64,000 nucleotides of DNA from Klebsiella pneumoniae (GCA_945869725.1 CAMBPO010000001.1:1-64000); one strand, 5' to 3'; positions 53,682 through 64,000 are shown, counted from the stretch's first letter. The notes: generated by a model not told the origin, from the sequence alone. A program made the numbers and translations.

Positions 53682-54584
53682 ATGGGCATCGATACGATGA
53701 CACTTCCCGATGACCTCGCGATACCTGATGACCTCGCGATACCTGATGACCTCGCGATAACAGTGCAGCGCGCGCTGCAGGAAGATATTGGATCTGGCGA
53801 CATCACTGCACAACTGATTGACGGGGACGCAGTTGCTTCTGCCAGTATCATTTCAAGGGAACACGCTGTGTTATGTGGTACGCCCTGGGCTAACGAAGTG
53901 TTACGCCAAGTTGATCGCTCCGTCAGCATTCACTGGCTGGTCAATGAAGGCGATGAACTGGCGCCCAATCAGACCATCGTCGAACTTAGAGGACCTGCAC
54001 GCGCACTGTTGACCGCCGAACGCTGTATGTTGAATTTCCTGCAAACATTATCTGCCACAGCAAGTGTCAGCCGCGCCTATACCCGCAAAGTGGCACATAC
54101 TGACGTCAGGCTACTGGACACACGCAAGACAATACCAGGCTTACGCACGGCGCAGAAATATGCAGTGCGCGTGGGCGGCTGCTTTAATCATCGTATGGGA
54201 CTGTTTGACGCCTTTCTCATCAAGGAGAATCACATCAGCGCTTGCGGTTCAATTGCAAAGGCTATTCAGACAGCACGTCAACTTGCGCCTGCCAAACCCG
54301 TGGAAGTGGAAGTGGAAACCTTTAACGAACTTGATCAGGCATTGTCAGCGGGGGCTGACATTATCATGTTGGATAACTTCAGCCTTGACGATATGCGCAC
54401 CGCAGTGCGTATTGCACGCACGTACCCAGATTCGAGGTGTCAACTGGAGGCGTCAGGCGGAATCAATGACCAGACTCTGGTGGCTGTTGCAGAGACCGGT
54501 GTGGATTTCATTTCGATGGGAGTGTTGACCAAGGACGTTAAAGCGATAGACCTGTCGATGAGGTTTGAACGCTTTAACGTCTGA
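53682..54584 (+). CDS. nadC: Quinolinate phosphoribosyltransferase
   Basis: The 300-residue NAD-synthesis enzyme converts quinolinate and PRPP to nicotinate mononucleotide. Motifs are [60 protein letters not shown] and [11 protein letters not shown]. The start ATG at 53682 is chosen because the upstream extension is not family-like. An N-terminal insertion of three [12 protein letters not shown] units, just after the start, comes from an 18-bp tandem repeat and is not a usual NadC feature. It is divergent from ampD. Confidence 0.95.
   Translation: MGIDTMTLPDDLAIPDDLAIPDDLAITVQRALQEDIGSGDITAQLIDGDAVASASIISREHAVLCGTPWANEVLRQVDRSVSIHWLVNEGDELAPNQTIVELRGPARALLTAERCMLNFLQTLSATASVSRAYTRKVAHTDVRLLDTRKTIPGLRTAQKYAVRVGGCFNHRMGLFDAFLIKENHISACGSIAKAIQTARQLAPAKPVEVEVETFNELDQALSAGADIIMLDNFSLDDMRTAVRIARTYPDSRCQLEASGGINDQTLVAVAETGVDFISMGVLTKDVKAIDLSMRFERFNV
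53709..53759. repeat. 18-bp tandem repeat in the nadC 5' end
   Basis: GATGACCTCGCGATACCT occurs at 53709-53726 and 53727-53744, with a 15-base partial third copy to 53759. The repeat keeps the reading frame and adds DDLAIP units to the N-terminus. Confidence 0.92.
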
Positions 54585-54608
54585 TCGTTTACTGACAGTG
54601 GTCGCCGA

Positions 54609-55013
54609 TTAATTGGTAGGCGGCACTATCGTGACTTCTCCCATGCTGCCGTTGGCGTAATTCAGTTCTGTGTCACCCGCCGGGTAACCAACCAAGGACA
54701 AGATGTGTGCAAACACTACTTCGTATTCGCTGTCCATCAGCGAGCCAGGTGTATCTGCGGGCATATTCACCAGAATCTCTTCAAACATAACCTGCAAGAC
54801 CTGACTATTGCGGTTAGAGAACGCATTACGGTAAAAATCAACATTGTGGCATGCGCCGCATCGTCGTTCGTACAGTTCTTTGCCAGATGCAGCCTGTTCA
54901 GCTGTGTACACACCATCCTTAATCGTCGATGTCTGTGCGCTGGCATAACCGGCAAAAAGCGCGACTGCAGAGACCGCCAAAACTGAAATAACTGTGTTGT
55001 TTACTGCTTTCAT
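54609..55013 (-). CDS. Periplasmic monohaem class I cytochrome c
   Basis: The 134-residue protein has a signal peptide ending GYASA (about residue 26). One haem-binding motif CGACH lies within ELYERRCGACHNVDF. A likely axial Met lies in EEILVNMPADTPGSLMDSE. The mature size of about 108 residues suits a small electron-transfer protein. Its redox partner is not indicated by neighbours; it stands alone between nadC and pilA. Confidence 0.85.
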   Translation of the reverse strand: MKAVNNTVISVLAVSAVALFAGYASAQTSTIKDGVYTAEQAASGKELYERRCGACHNVDFYRNAFSNRNSQVLQVMFEEILVNMPADTPGSLMDSEYEVVFAHILSLVGYPAGDTELNYANGSMGEVTIVPPTN

Positions 55014-55205
55014 CTTTGTTTACTCCGGTACGCAGGGTACGCTCTTGAGTGTTCACGTGCGGCTGCTTGCATAAATCAGGTCAGCATCGACAGGATAACT
55101 TTGAGGCGATGAATGCCAGCTTAACAACAGGGGTTCAGCGCCACAAAGCGCGTTAATGTACCAAATTAACGCCGCAGCGCAAACCCGCTAACCTGACAAC
55201 AGGCG

Positions 55206-55628
55206 TCAGCACAGCCCGCTGGCAATGCAACCGGACTCGGTATCTGTAGTCCACAACAAGGTACCGCTACTGACGACGCCTCGCAGGATATAGTCATCGG
55301 TTGCCAGTATGCCGCCGTGGGCTCCCGAGGGCGTCACTGTCACCAGAAAATCATCGTCATCCGTACTGATGGCAACAGATTCAACCTGGGTCGACACCGA
55401 CCATCCGTCCTGTTCGGCGATTGTCGTACACGCCTCAGGGCCACGAGTCTGAACGCAGATATCAACACTGGCTCTGGCAGGCGCGGCAGCCGACATGACT
55501 TCTGCGTACGTGGCACGTGCCGCGTATCCCTGATAGGACGGCAAAGCTACCGCGGCCAAGACACCGATTATTGCCACCACCATCATGAGTTCAATCAAAG
55601 TAAAACCGTTATTGCTGAGTTGACGCAT
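55206..55628 (-). CDS. pilA: Type IV pilin
   Basis: The 140-residue prepilin has a short leader MRQLSNNG cleaved before [20 protein letters not shown], the N-methylated Phe and Glu5 being present. A hydrophobic alpha helix and a globular part follow, with two C-terminal cysteines in [10 protein letters not shown] and two more at [12 protein letters not shown]. PilD in this window would process it. It is transcribed divergently from pilBCD, and GGAGGTG lies eight bases before its ATG. Confidence 0.93.
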   Translation of the reverse strand: MRQLSNNGFTLIELMMVVAIIGVLAAVALPSYQGYAARATYAEVMSAAAPARASVDICVQTRGPEACTTIAEQDGWSVSTQVESVAISTDDDDFLVTVTPSGAHGGILATDDYILRGVVSSGTLLWTTDTESGCIASGLC

Positions 55629-55757
55629 ATATGCACCTCCATGTGCAAAGTTTTATACCGGTATTGATTCCGGACAGACCAACAACATCTGTCCACAACT
55701 CTGGTATAGCAGAGCCTGCCGCTGGCTGCTATAAAACAGAGGGACACGGAGGTCACG

Positions 55758-57443
55758 ATGCAGGCAAACCGCTTACCAGACATTCTGGCTGAACACGGAC
55801 TGATCGCACGCCATCTGCTTGCGGACACAACGGCATTGGCCGAACGTGAACAGTTGCCACTGGTCAGTCTGCTGATCAGACAAGGCAACATTGATACTCA
55901 CAAACTGGCGCAACTGATTGCCCAAGCTTTTTGTTGCCCGTTGTTCGATGTCCGATCACTGCACCCTGATTTTCTGCCGGAATTCAAACCCTGGATGCAC
56001 CGATGCCGGGCACTTCCAATCGCACAGACGGGTCAGGTCGTGCACCTTGCAATTGCTGATCCCGCATGCCTTGGCACATTGACCGAGCAAGGCATTTTTC
56101 CAAAACAGATATTGCAACCATTGATTGTTGATGGCAGGGAACTGGAACGTATTCTCAACCATCTTGGAACCCGGCACACACCAGCGTTGCCAGGCATCAG
56201 CGCTGACTCCACGGCGCAGGAACTGACCGTCCTGATGACTGACAGCGATGAAGACGATACGGCAAACAGCGCTGACATTCATGAAACCGCCAACGAAGCA
56301 CCCGTGGTGCGGTTTGTGAATCAACTGTTACTGGACGCAGTCAATCTGCGGGCATCTGACATTCATATAGAGCCTTACGAAATGTCCTGCCGCATTCGCT
56401 TTCGCATCGATGGCATTCTTCGCGAGAATTCGAGAACGGCCGCCAGACTTGCTGCACGACTGAGTGCTCGGCTGAAGGTGATGGCCTCGCTGGACATCAA
56501 TGAGCGACGGCGACCGCAGGATGGGCGCATACGGCTGAAATTGGCTGATGGACGCAACATAGACTTGCGCATCAGTACCCTACCAACGCTCTGGGGAGAA
56601 AAACTGGTGCTCCGAGTACTGGATTCCTCAGGAACGTTTATGCCCATGAATGCACTGGGTTTCAGTCCCGCACAGTTGCAGATTTACCTCAACGCCCTTG
56701 GCCGGCGGCAAGGCATGATCCTAGTAACCGGACCTACTGGCAGCGGTAAAACTGTGACCTTGTACAGCGGCCTAGGACATCTGAACGCTGTGGAACGCAA
56801 TATCTCAACGGCTGAAGACCCGGTTGAGATCAATCTTGAAGGCATCAATCAGGTTGCAGTCAATCGACGCAGCGGACTGGATTTTGCCAGTGCTCTGCGC
56901 GCTTTTCTGCGCCAGGATCCGGACGTGGTGATGCTGGGGGAAATCCGCGATCATGAGACCGCCGATATCGCCGTGAAAGCTGCACAAACCGGGCATCTGG
57001 TGCTCTCTACGCTGCACACCAACAGCGCCGTTGAGACCATCAATCGCCTGCTCAACATGGGGATAGAAGCCTACAACCTTGCCGGCGCGCTGACACTGAT
57101 CATCAGCCAACGGCTGGCAAGGCGATTGTGCATTTATTGCCGCGAGCAGATCTGTTCAGCGCAAATTCCTGCTGACGACAAGTTTACTCAAAAACTGCCT
57201 GACAAGGTCTGGGTCGCCAGAGCTTGCAGCCATTGTAATGATGGATACCGTGGTCGCCTCGCGCTGGTCGAGTTATTGCCTGTCAGTGCAGACCTTGCTG
57301 AGAAAATCGCCACCGGCGCAGATGTTCGGGAAATAGAGGCCATTGCCCGTCAGGCAGGTTCGTCAAGTTTGCTGGATAATGCTCTGACGTTGCTGGCCCG
57401 CGGGGAAACCAGCCTTGATGAATTACGCCGAGTGTTGTCATGA
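55758..57443 (+). CDS. pilB: Type IV pilus assembly ATPase PilB
   Basis: The 561-residue GspE-family extension ATPase has an N-terminal MshEN-like domain and Walker A VTGPTGSGKTVTLYSGL at about 325. The Walker B region is DPDVVMLGEIRDHETADIA, the His box is TGHLVLSTLHTNSAVE, and a zinc-binding tetracysteine lies in LCIYCREQ and CSHCNDGYRG. GGAGG lies six bases before the ATG. The stop overlaps pilC. Confidence 0.97.
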   Translation: MQANRLPDILAEHGLIARHLLADTTALAEREQLPLVSLLIRQGNIDTHKLAQLIAQAFCCPLFDVRSLHPDFLPEFKPWMHRCRALPIAQTGQVVHLAIADPACLGTLTEQGIFPKQILQPLIVDGRELERILNHLGTRHTPALPGISADSTAQELTVLMTDSDEDDTANSADIHETANEAPVVRFVNQLLLDAVNLRASDIHIEPYEMSCRIRFRIDGILRENSRTAARLAARLSARLKVMASLDINERRRPQDGRIRLKLADGRNIDLRISTLPTLWGEKLVLRVLDSSGTFMPMNALGFSPAQLQIYLNALGRRQGMILVTGPTGSGKTVTLYSGLGHLNAVERNISTAEDPVEINLEGINQVAVNRRSGLDFASALRAFLRQDPDVVMLGEIRDHETADIAVKAAQTGHLVLSTLHTNSAVETINRLLNMGIEAYNLAGALTLIISQRLARRLCIYCREQICSAQIPADDKFTQKLPDKVWVARACSHCNDGYRGRLALVELLPVSADLAEKIATGADVREIEAIARQAGSSSLLDNALTLLARGETSLDELRRVLS

Positions 57444-58654
57444 CTAGCAATGCAGGCAGGCAGTACTCATGGAGGGGCACAGACCTCGAAGGGCGGCCTC
57501 AACAGGGCGTGGCCAGCGCAGAGAGTCCCGGGGCACTGCGCACGGAGTTTTATGCAAAGGGCATCCTCGTCACTGACATAAAGGCCATCAGGAAACTCGC
57601 AAGCTCACAAAAACCTCTGCGTCCGCCAACCGGAATGCTGAGCATGTTTCTGCGCCAGTGTGCCGGCATGCTGCAAGCCGGACTGCCGTTGGTGCAGGCG
57701 CTTGAGGTCAGCATTGACTGTCTGCCCGTATCCCGTTTCAAAACTGAAATGTCCGCGATCAGGCAACAGGTTGCGCAAGGCAGTCTGCTCGGCGAGGCGT
57801 TTAGCCGCAGCGCGCTCGGTGATCAGAAACTGATGATCAGCATGATCAAAGCGGCAGAACAGTCAGGCACACTGGATCAGATGCTGGGTCTGCTTGCAAA
57901 CGATCAGGAAAAGTCAGAGCGACTGCGGGCGCGGGTCAAAAAAGCCTTGATGTATCCACTGACCGTGCTGGTTGTGGCAATGCTGGTGACCACGCTACTG
58001 CTGATAAAGGTGGTGCCACAATTTGCCACTACTTTCGCCGGACTTGGCGCTGAGTTGCCACCCCTCACGCGCACAGTGATGATGTTGTCTGACATCGCAA
58101 TCGACTACGCTCTGCCGGCTAGCGCCACGGCGTTAAGCCTCACACTGTTGCTGCGCGCGATGATTACCCGCCACAAAGCGCTGCAGTTGCTGACAGACAA
58201 ACTGATGTTGTGGCTGCCACTGACAGGTTCTGTGGTCCGCAACGCTTGTCTGTACCGTTTCAGCCAGACGCTGGCCGGCAGTCTGCGTGCGGGCGTGCCT
58301 CTGTTACAGGCGCTGGAGTCAACCGCTGCAGCCACGGGTAATCATGTTTATGAGTTGGAATGCCTGATTATCCGTCAGCGGATCAATGAGGGGCATCCCT
58401 TAAGTTTTGCGGTTCGCAAGAACCGCCTCTTTCCGGTTATGATTGCGCAACTTGTTTACGCAGGTGAGCAATCTGGCACGCTTGATCAGATGCTGCAGAC
58501 CTGTGCAGTGCGATATGAGCAGGCGGTTGATCAGTCTGTAGACCTTCTGAGCAGTATGATCGAGCCCATGGTGATGGTTATATTGGGCATGATTGTCGCC
58601 GTTCTGATGCTCGCTATGTATCTTCCTGTTTTTCGGCTTGGAGCCGTGTTATGA
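57440..58654 (+). CDS. pilC: Type IV pilus inner-membrane platform PilC
   Basis: The 404-residue GspF-family protein has two repeated cytoplasmic domains (MFLRQCAGMLQAGLPLVQAL and YRFSQTLAGSLRAGVPLLQA mark their starts) and three membrane helices, the last being VILGMIVAVLMLAMYLPVF. It anchors the PilB motor. It overlaps pilB and pilD by four bases each. Confidence 0.97.
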   Translation: MTSNAGRQYSWRGTDLEGRPQQGVASAESPGALRTEFYAKGILVTDIKAIRKLASSQKPLRPPTGMLSMFLRQCAGMLQAGLPLVQALEVSIDCLPVSRFKTEMSAIRQQVAQGSLLGEAFSRSALGDQKLMISMIKAAEQSGTLDQMLGLLANDQEKSERLRARVKKALMYPLTVLVVAMLVTTLLLIKVVPQFATTFAGLGAELPPLTRTVMMLSDIAIDYALPASATALSLTLLLRAMITRHKALQLLTDKLMLWLPLTGSVVRNACLYRFSQTLAGSLRAGVPLLQALESTAAATGNHVYELECLIIRQRINEGHPLSFAVRKNRLFPVMIAQLVYAGEQSGTLDQMLQTCAVRYEQAVDQSVDLLSSMIEPMVMVILGMIVAVLMLAMYLPVFRLGAVL

Positions 58655-59553
58655 CCCTAGTGGATTTACTCGCAGAATCACCGGTGCTCACCATTGTGCT
58701 GGCAGCAATACTGGGGCTGTTGGTCGGCAGCTTCCTGAATGTAGTCATCTACCGGCTACCGCTGATGTTGCAACGCGAATGGCACGGGCAATGTTGTGAA
58801 TATCTGCAACTCGATGCTGCAAAAATCAGCTCGGTCCACGCTGTTTCTGAACATAAAGTCTTTAATCTGATGAAACCGGACTCGCATTGCCCGGTCTGCA
58901 ACAAACCGGTTCGACCCTGGCAGAATATTCCGGTCATCAGCTATCTGTTGCTGGGCGGAAAATGCAGCGAGTGCCAAACCGCAATTCACTGGCGATACCC
59001 GGTTGTGGAATTGGCGACGGCAGCACTGTCCGCTGTTGTCGCCTGGCATTTTGGAGCGACCTGGAGTTGCGTTGCCGCCCTGTTTTTTACCTGGTTCCTG
59101 ATCGCCGCGACTGTTATTGATATCGATCATCAATTGCTGCCTGACAATATCACCCTGCCCTTGCTGTGGCTCGGCCTGATATTGGCGTTGACACCCTACG
59201 GAACCGGAGTCTCCATCACTGATGCCGTTATCGGCGCAGCAGCGGGCTACCTGAGTCTGTGGAGTGTCTACCAGATATTCAAATTGCTCACAGGCCGCGA
59301 AGGCATGGGATACGGGGACTTCAAACTATTGGCGGCGATCGGCGCCTGGCTGGGCTGGCAACAGCTGCTGACAGTTGTCATTTTGTCATCCATGGCAGGC
59401 GCCGTACTGGGCATAGGCATGGCCATATTTGCAGGCAGAGATAAAAACATCCCCATGTCATTCGGGCCTTTTCTGGCAATTGCAGGCTTTATTGCGCTGA
59501 TCTGGGGCAATGTGATTGCGGACTGGTATCTGAACCTCGCGGTGGGCGGCTGA
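58651..59553 (+). CDS. pilD: Prepilin peptidase PilD
   Basis: The 300-residue bifunctional enzyme cleaves and N-methylates prepilins. Features are GSFLNVVIYRLPLML, the zinc cysteine pairs CPVCNKPV and CSECQTAI, and the aspartyl protease residues in IDIDHQLLPD and GMGYGDFKLLAAIG. Length and order are canonical. Confidence 0.97.
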   Translation: MTLVDLLAESPVLTIVLAAILGLLVGSFLNVVIYRLPLMLQREWHGQCCEYLQLDAAKISSVHAVSEHKVFNLMKPDSHCPVCNKPVRPWQNIPVISYLLLGGKCSECQTAIHWRYPVVELATAALSAVVAWHFGATWSCVAALFFTWFLIAATVIDIDHQLLPDNITLPLLWLGLILALTPYGTGVSITDAVIGAAAGYLSLWSVYQIFKLLTGREGMGYGDFKLLAAIGAWLGWQQLLTVVILSSMAGAVLGIGMAIFAGRDKNIPMSFGPFLAIAGFIALIWGNVIADWYLNLAVGG

Positions 59554-60173
59554 TGCAGGCATCTCCAAAAAACAAAGCCGCAGTCATTGGCATTACCGGC
59601 GGCATCGGCAGCGGCAAAACCGCCGCTACCGATCGCTTTGCCAGCCATGGAATCGACGTAGTTGATGCTGACCTGATGTCAAGGGAGGTGGTGAAACCCG
59701 GCAAACCAGCGCTTGCTGCAATTGCATCACGTTTTGGTGCCAGCACCATTTTGCTGGAAGACGGCAGCCTTGATCGACGGCAGCTCCGGCAAATTATTTT
59801 TACGGATCCCAGTGAAAAGCTCTGGCTGGAAAGCCTGTTGCACCCGCTGATACGCGATGAAATTGTGCATCGACTGCAACACTGCAAACCACCTTACTGC
59901 CTGTTGTCGTCACCGCTGCTGCTGGAAACCGATCAGCAAACCTTATGTGACCGGGTACTGCTGATCGATGCGCCCGAACAGCTGCAACTAGCGCGCACTC
60001 AGCAGCGCGACAACACCAGCGAGGACGCCGTTAAATCCATCATGACCAATCAGTTTTCACGGCAACAACGCCACGCTGTGGCGGATGACATCATCCTCAA
60101 CAATTCTTCGCTTGAAGCGCTGTATGCGGCCGTTGATGGACAACACAAAAAATATCTGGAACGTTATTCATGA
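59553..60173 (+). CDS. coaE: Dephospho-CoA kinase
   Basis: The 206-residue P-loop kinase ([18 protein letters not shown] at about 14-31) catalyses the last step of CoA synthesis. The [11 protein letters not shown] and [17 protein letters not shown] segments are typical. Its start overlaps the pilD stop by one base, the common pilD-coaE-yacG order. Confidence 0.96.
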   Translation: MQASPKNKAAVIGITGGIGSGKTAATDRFASHGIDVVDADLMSREVVKPGKPALAAIASRFGASTILLEDGSLDRRQLRQIIFTDPSEKLWLESLLHPLIRDEIVHRLQHCKPPYCLLSSPLLLETDQQTLCDRVLLIDAPEQLQLARTQQRDNTSEDAVKSIMTNQFSRQQRHAVADDIILNNSSLEALYAAVDGQHKKYLERYS

Positions 60174-60379
60174 GCGAACGTGTATTGCGGGTCAACTGCC
60201 CTACCTGTAAAGACATTGTGGAATGGGGCGAGCAAAGTCCCTGGAGACCCTTCTGCTGCGAACGCTGCAAGCTGATCGATTTTGGCGAATGGGCTAACGA
60301 GCGACACAGCATTCCCGGCGCACCCGTTGATCCGGAACAACTGGCCAACCTGACCAACCGCTCCGATGAAAACGACTGA
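60170..60379 (+). CDS. yacG: DNA gyrase inhibitor YacG (zinc finger)
   Basis: The 69-residue protein has four zinc cysteines in [11 protein letters not shown] and [16 protein letters not shown]. YacG proteins bind GyrB and inhibit gyrase in Escherichia coli. It overlaps coaE by four bases and the nudix gene by 14 bases. Confidence 0.95.
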   Translation: MSERVLRVNCPTCKDIVEWGEQSPWRPFCCERCKLIDFGEWANERHSIPGAPVDPEQLANLTNRSDEND

Positions 60380-61343
60380 ACCCAAAACACGCAAGCGAGT
60401 TCATGTTGCCGTCGGCGTGATTCGCAACCACGATGGCAGAATACTGGTTGCCCTCCGATCAGCCGATCAACATCTGGGAGGACTTTGGGAGTTCCCCGGC
60501 GGCAAGGTAGAAGCAGGTGAATCTGTTGAACAGGCACTCGCACGGGAACTGCACGAAGAGTTAGGCATTAACGTGCTCGCTAACTCTGCGCTGTGTTGTA
60601 TTCAGCATGACTACAGCGACAAATCAGTGCTGCTGGACGTGTGGATTGTGACTGAGTTTTCCGGAACCGCACAAGGCAAAGAGGGGCAGCCTTTACGCTG
60701 GCTGTTCCCGCATGAGCTAGAGCACACTGATTTTCCGCAAGCTAACCGCGCCATCATCCGCGCCTTGCAGCTGCCGGATTTTATCGCGTTGGCAGATACC
60801 AACAGTGAACTGTCTCCAGCCTCTCTGACTGAGTTTTTACAGAAATTGCCGGCTTCTGCTCTGCTGCGTTTACGCAATAGTTCAGTGGAGCTTTCAGTCG
60901 TTACGCCATCTGAGTCTCAGCTGGCGTTTTTAAATAATCACGGGCAGCGCCTGATCATTGATATGCCAGCTGCTCACGGTACTCATGATGTGCATCCGCA
61001 ATGGTTGTCTTCTGTGTGTGGGGTGCACGCCAATCGCCATGTATTAAAAACACTGCGCAGCCGACCGGTAGCAGATCATCAACTGTTTGGCGCCTCCTGT
61101 CACAATGCACAGGAACTGATGTTGGCACAGGTATTGGGTGCTGATTACGTTTTGCTGTCACCGGTTAAGGAAACGGCCAGCCATCCGGGGCAATCAGGCA
61201 TGGGATGGGAGGTGTTTATGCAGCTGGCAAAATCCACAAGCACCGCAGTCTATGCGATGGGCGGTCTCAGTCTGTCAGACCTGCCCACCGCTCAACACCA
61301 TGGAGCACGGGGTATTGCTGGCATGCGCCTGTTCAGAGCCTGA
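60366..61343 (+). CDS. Nudix hydrolase fused to a thiamine-phosphate-synthase-like (TenI) domain
   Basis: The 325-residue two-domain protein has a MutT-like N-terminal half with the nudix box [20 protein letters not shown] then ELG at about 40-62, expected to hydrolyse oxidised nucleotides such as 8-oxo-dGTP. Residues 180-325 form a TIM-barrel like ThiE/TenI ([29 protein letters not shown]). The fusion is a known form in Gammaproteobacteria; the role of the second domain is uncertain. It converges on argJ with a 12-bp gap. Confidence 0.9.
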   Translation: MKTTEPKTRKRVHVAVGVIRNHDGRILVALRSADQHLGGLWEFPGGKVEAGESVEQALARELHEELGINVLANSALCCIQHDYSDKSVLLDVWIVTEFSGTAQGKEGQPLRWLFPHELEHTDFPQANRAIIRALQLPDFIALADTNSELSPASLTEFLQKLPASALLRLRNSSVELSVVTPSESQLAFLNNHGQRLIIDMPAAHGTHDVHPQWLSSVCGVHANRHVLKTLRSRPVADHQLFGASCHNAQELMLAQVLGADYVLLSPVKETASHPGQSGMGWEVFMQLAKSTSTAVYAMGGLSLSDLPTAQHHGARGIAGMRLFRA

Positions 61344-61354
61344 TTTGACGCAGA

Positions 61355-62578
61355 TTAACTGCGATACGAGGCATTGATGCGCACATACTCTTCAGACAGA
61401 TCTGCCGTCCACACCAGCTCGCGCACGTCGCCGCGTCCCAGCTCAACATGCAGAGTGATATCCTCCTGATTCATCACTGACTGTCCCAGCGCTTCATGAT
61501 ATCCGGGTGCCAGACCTCCCTGTTTAACAATAGGCACTGAATCCAGATAGATATCGATACGCGAGACATCAAGATTCTCGACACCAGCACGACCAATCGC
61601 TGCAAGAATGCGTCCCCAATTGGGGTCGGATGCTGACAAGGCTGTTTTCACCAGCGGAGACTCGGCAATCGCGTAAGCGACCAGAAGGCACTCTTTACTG
61701 CTGCCACCGCCACGCACGTCAACGGTCACGAATTTTTTAGCGCCCTCTGCATCGCGGATGATGAGTTTTGCCAACTCCAGCACCAACTCGTGTAATGCAC
61801 TGCTGAATGCTGCAAACATCACGGGGTCGGCATCGCTGATCTGCACGCCGCTGCGGCCGGTCGCGCTCAATATGCAACAATCGTTGGTTGATGTGTCACC
61901 ATCGACGGTAATCCTGTTAAAGGACTGCTCAACCGCCGAGCGCAACAAAGAATCCAGAAGCGCCTGATCAACAACCGCATCCGTACCTACAAATGCCAAC
62001 ATCGTTGCCATGTTGGGTTTGATCATTCCGGCACCTTTGGTGATACCGGTCATGGTAACTTTTTGCCCTTCGACGTCCACTACACGACTGACCGCTTTGG
62101 GACGGGTATCGGTTGTCATGATGCCTTTGGCTGCAAGCAGCCAGTTGTCGACCTGCAAGGCTGCCAAGGCGTCGGGAATAGCAGCAACAATGCGCTCGGC
62201 CGGCAAACGCTCACCAATCACACCCGTCGAAAACGGCAGCACCTGCTGCACGTCAACACCGGCGCCCGCGGCCAGAGCCTGACAACAAGCCTGGGCATCG
62301 GTCATACCCTGCGGGCCAGTGCCTGCGTTGGCATTACCCGTATTCACCAGCAGATAACGCGCGGCACCTGCGCTGCCCAGCAAGTGCTGGCGAGCAATAA
62401 CCACCGGGGCTGCACAAAATGCATTCTGCGTGAACATACCGCTAGAGCGGGTACCGGGTGCCAATTCAAACAACACCAGATCAAGACGATTCTTGTAGCG
62501 GACACCCGCGCTGACGGCAGCGATTCTGATTCCGTCAACCGGAAGTATCTGCCCAAGTTCCTGTGTGCCTGTTGCCAT
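61355..62578 (-). CDS. argJ: Bifunctional glutamate N-acetyltransferase/N-acetylglutamate synthase
   Basis: The 407-residue enzyme recycles acetyl groups in arginine synthesis. The self-cleavage site is visible in GAGMIKPNMATMLAFVG, where Thr of MATM becomes the N-terminal nucleophile of the beta chain; ITVDGDTSTNDCC and the C-terminal ADLSEEYVRINASYRS are also diagnostic. It follows secA on the same strand by 60 bp. Confidence 0.97.
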   Translation of the reverse strand: MATGTQELGQILPVDGIRIAAVSAGVRYKNRLDLVLFELAPGTRSSGMFTQNAFCAAPVVIARQHLLGSAGAARYLLVNTGNANAGTGPQGMTDAQACCQALAAGAGVDVQQVLPFSTGVIGERLPAERIVAAIPDALAALQVDNWLLAAKGIMTTDTRPKAVSRVVDVEGQKVTMTGITKGAGMIKPNMATMLAFVGTDAVVDQALLDSLLRSAVEQSFNRITVDGDTSTNDCCILSATGRSGVQISDADPVMFAAFSSALHELVLELAKLIIRDAEGAKKFVTVDVRGGGSSKECLLVAYAIAESPLVKTALSASDPNWGRILAAIGRAGVENLDVSRIDIYLDSVPIVKQGGLAPGYHEALGQSVMNQEDITLHVELGRGDVRELVWTADLSEEYVRINASYRS

Positions 62579-62638
62579 GTTTAATACTCAGACCTCGCTC
62601 TCGATTGCTACTTACCGGGCGGGTTGAACCGATAAAAC

Positions 62639-64000
62639 TCAGCTCAGCCGACCATGACATTGTTTAAATTTCTTGCCCGAGCCGCAGGGGCACGGCTCAT
62701 TGCGACCCAGCTTGGGCTCTTCACGCACAAAGGGTGTTCGTTGATCTTCAGGAAGAGAACCTTGCATTTCCTCGGTTGCTGCCTGATCCATCGCAGAGGC
62801 CTGATCATGCTGCAACTGTATCTTTTCTCTGGCTCGCTCGGCCTGTCGTGCACGCTCTATGGCGTCAATTTCATCAGGAGAACGCACCTGCACATGGCTG
62901 AGGAATCTGATCACATCGCGCTGCAAACGGGAGAGCAGGCCCTGAAACAACTCAAACGCTTCGCGCTTGTATTCCTGCTTCGGGTTTTTACCCGCGTAAC
63001 CACGCAGGAAAATACCTTGCCTCAGATGATCCATGGCCTGCAGGTGCTCTTTCCATAAGGTATCGAGAATCTGCAGAACAATCTGTTTCTCAAGCAGATG
63101 CATTTTCTCACCCACCAGCTCGCGCTTGATGCGATAAGCGTCAGTCAGTGCATCCTTGATTTTCTGGCGAAGAGATTCCTCATAAAGTTTCTCATCTTCT
63201 TCAAGCCACGTAGTGACGGGCAAGTGCACCGCAAACTCAGCACCTATGGCAGTTTCCAGACCAGGCACGTCCCACTGCTCATAGATGCTCTGCGGAGGAA
63301 TGTGACTAATGATCACTTCGTCAGCAACATCATGACGCATGCCGTCGATCAGCGATGACAGATCGTTGCTGGCCATGATCTGATTACGTTGCTGGTAGAC
63401 AATCGTGCGCTGGTCATTGGCGACATTGTCGTATTCGAGCAACTGTTTTCTGATATCAAAATTGCGCCCTTCGACTTTGCGCTGCGCTTTTTCAATGGAC
63501 TTGGATACCATGCCGTGTTCAATGGCTTCGCCGCGTTCCATGCCCAGCTTCTGCATAAAGCTTTTGACTCGTTCAGAAGCAAAAATCCGCATCAGATTGT
63601 CTTCCAGAGACAGGTAAAAACGGGAAAAGCCCGGATCTCCCTGACGTCCTGAGCGGCCTCTGAGTTGATTATCAATTCGCCGTGACTCGTGTCGCTCGGT
63701 ACCGATGATATGTAATCCACCCGCAGCCAGTACCTGATCATGGCGTAACTGCCATTGTGCCTTGGCGGCTTCAATCTGCTCGGCGGCCGGATTGTCCATG
63801 GCTTGTACTTCGCTTTCCCAGTTGCCGCCCAGCTTGATATCTGTGCCTCGGCCAGCCATGTTGGTTGCGATAGTCACAACGCCCGGACGGCCGGCTTGCG
63901 CAATAATATAAGCTTCCTTTTCATGGAACTTAGCATTCAGAACTTCATGGGAAATTTTTTCTTTTTTCAGAAATTTTGACAACATTTCAGACGTTTCAAT
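62639..64000 (-). CDS. secA: Preprotein translocase ATPase SecA, C-terminal part, cut by window edge
   Basis: The frame is open through base 64000, so the apparent ATG at 63985 is internal; five more codons (IETSE) are visible before it. Present are the second nucleotide-binding fold segment [25 protein letters not shown], the helical wing and scaffold, the C-terminal linker, and the zinc-binding tail [17 protein letters not shown] that contacts SecB and lipids. About half of the protein is in the window. Confidence 0.98.
   Translation of the reverse strand: METSEMLSKFLKKEKISHEVLNAKFHEKEAYIIAQAGRPGVVTIATNMAGRGTDIKLGGNWESEVQAMDNPAAEQIEAAKAQWQLRHDQVLAAGGLHIIGTERHESRRIDNQLRGRSGRQGDPGFSRFYLSLEDNLMRIFASERVKSFMQKLGMERGEAIEHGMVSKSIEKAQRKVEGRNFDIRKQLLEYDNVANDQRTIVYQQRNQIMASNDLSSLIDGMRHDVADEVIISHIPPQSIYEQWDVPGLETAIGAEFAVHLPVTTWLEEDEKLYEESLRQKIKDALTDAYRIKRELVGEKMHLLEKQIVLQILDTLWKEHLQAMDHLRQGIFLRGYAGKNPKQEYKREAFELFQGLLSRLQRDVIRFLSHVQVRSPDEIDAIERARQAERAREKIQLQHDQASAMDQAATEEMQGSLPEDQRTPFVREEPKLGRNEPCPCGSGKKFKQCHGRLS

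Overview
The window reads as chromosomal DNA of a heterotrophic, probably marine, gammaproteobacterium. The evidence is gene content and order: pilB-pilC-pilD-coaE-yacG-nudix/TenI facing argJ and secA, ampD-ampE next to nadC, aceE-aceF, groES-groEL preceded by fxsA, and purE-purK. These are all arrangements of the Pseudomonas/Cellvibrionales/OM182 part of the class. The genus cannot be fixed from sequence reading alone. No rRNA, CRISPR array, transposase or integrase was seen. There is one tRNA, tRNA-Leu(UAG).

Layout. (1) 1-4.6 kb: left-edge export and lipid-activation cluster on the minus strand, made of a fatty acyl-AMP ligase, an HlyD-type adaptor and a C39-peptidase ABC exporter cut by the edge, with a CRP-type palindrome upstream. 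(2) 4.9-10.5 kb: enoyl-CoA hydratase, J-domain membrane protein, VWA protein, acyl-CoA dehydrogenase, fatty acid hydroxylase and a repetitive DGSGD protein. (3) 10.8-15.0 kb: a ynjB-ynjC-ynjD-ynjF operon (ABC importer plus CDP-alcohol phosphotransferase). (4) 15.1-31.1 kb: a block bounded by the 3' end of tRNA-Leu and a 19-bp direct copy of that end, interpreted as a genomic island. It carries one six-gene minus-strand operon whose products nearly all have export signals: TonB-dependent receptor, PD40-amidohydrolase, amidase, Tat-exported PLP enzyme, exported RidA and a DUF5916 outer-membrane protein. Gene debris lies at both ends (a Fic/ATPase-type remnant, a Tat-signal stub, a receiver fragment, an acs 3' end, a second broken ynjB), and a radical SAM gene sits next to the tRNA. 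(5) 31.3-43.3 kb: sodB, ansA, a lipase-like hydrolase, purK-purE, sbtB-sbtA, a repeat-rich spacer, groEL-groES with a heat-shock promoter, fxsA, ampG and yajQ. (6) 43.4-47.4 kb: a panE-like gene, a BtuCD-type ABC pair and an exported HpcH/HpaI aldolase. (7) 47.5-64.0 kb: aceF-aceE, ampE-ampD, nadC, cytochrome c, pilA, pilBCD-coaE-yacG-nudix, argJ and the 3' part of secA.

How the genes work together. The island operon looks like uptake and extracytoplasmic breakdown of an amide-containing compound. The receptor brings it across the outer membrane, the amidohydrolase and amidase cut C-N bonds, and the folded PLP enzyme acts on a released amino compound. RidA would then hydrolyse the enamine/imine product. 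The substrate is unknown. In the core, sbtA-sbtB (bicarbonate uptake and its PII-like regulator) sits directly upstream of purE-purK, whose PurK step consumes bicarbonate. ampG, ampD and ampE cover muropeptide recycling. pilA-pilBCD forms the type IV pilus export core.
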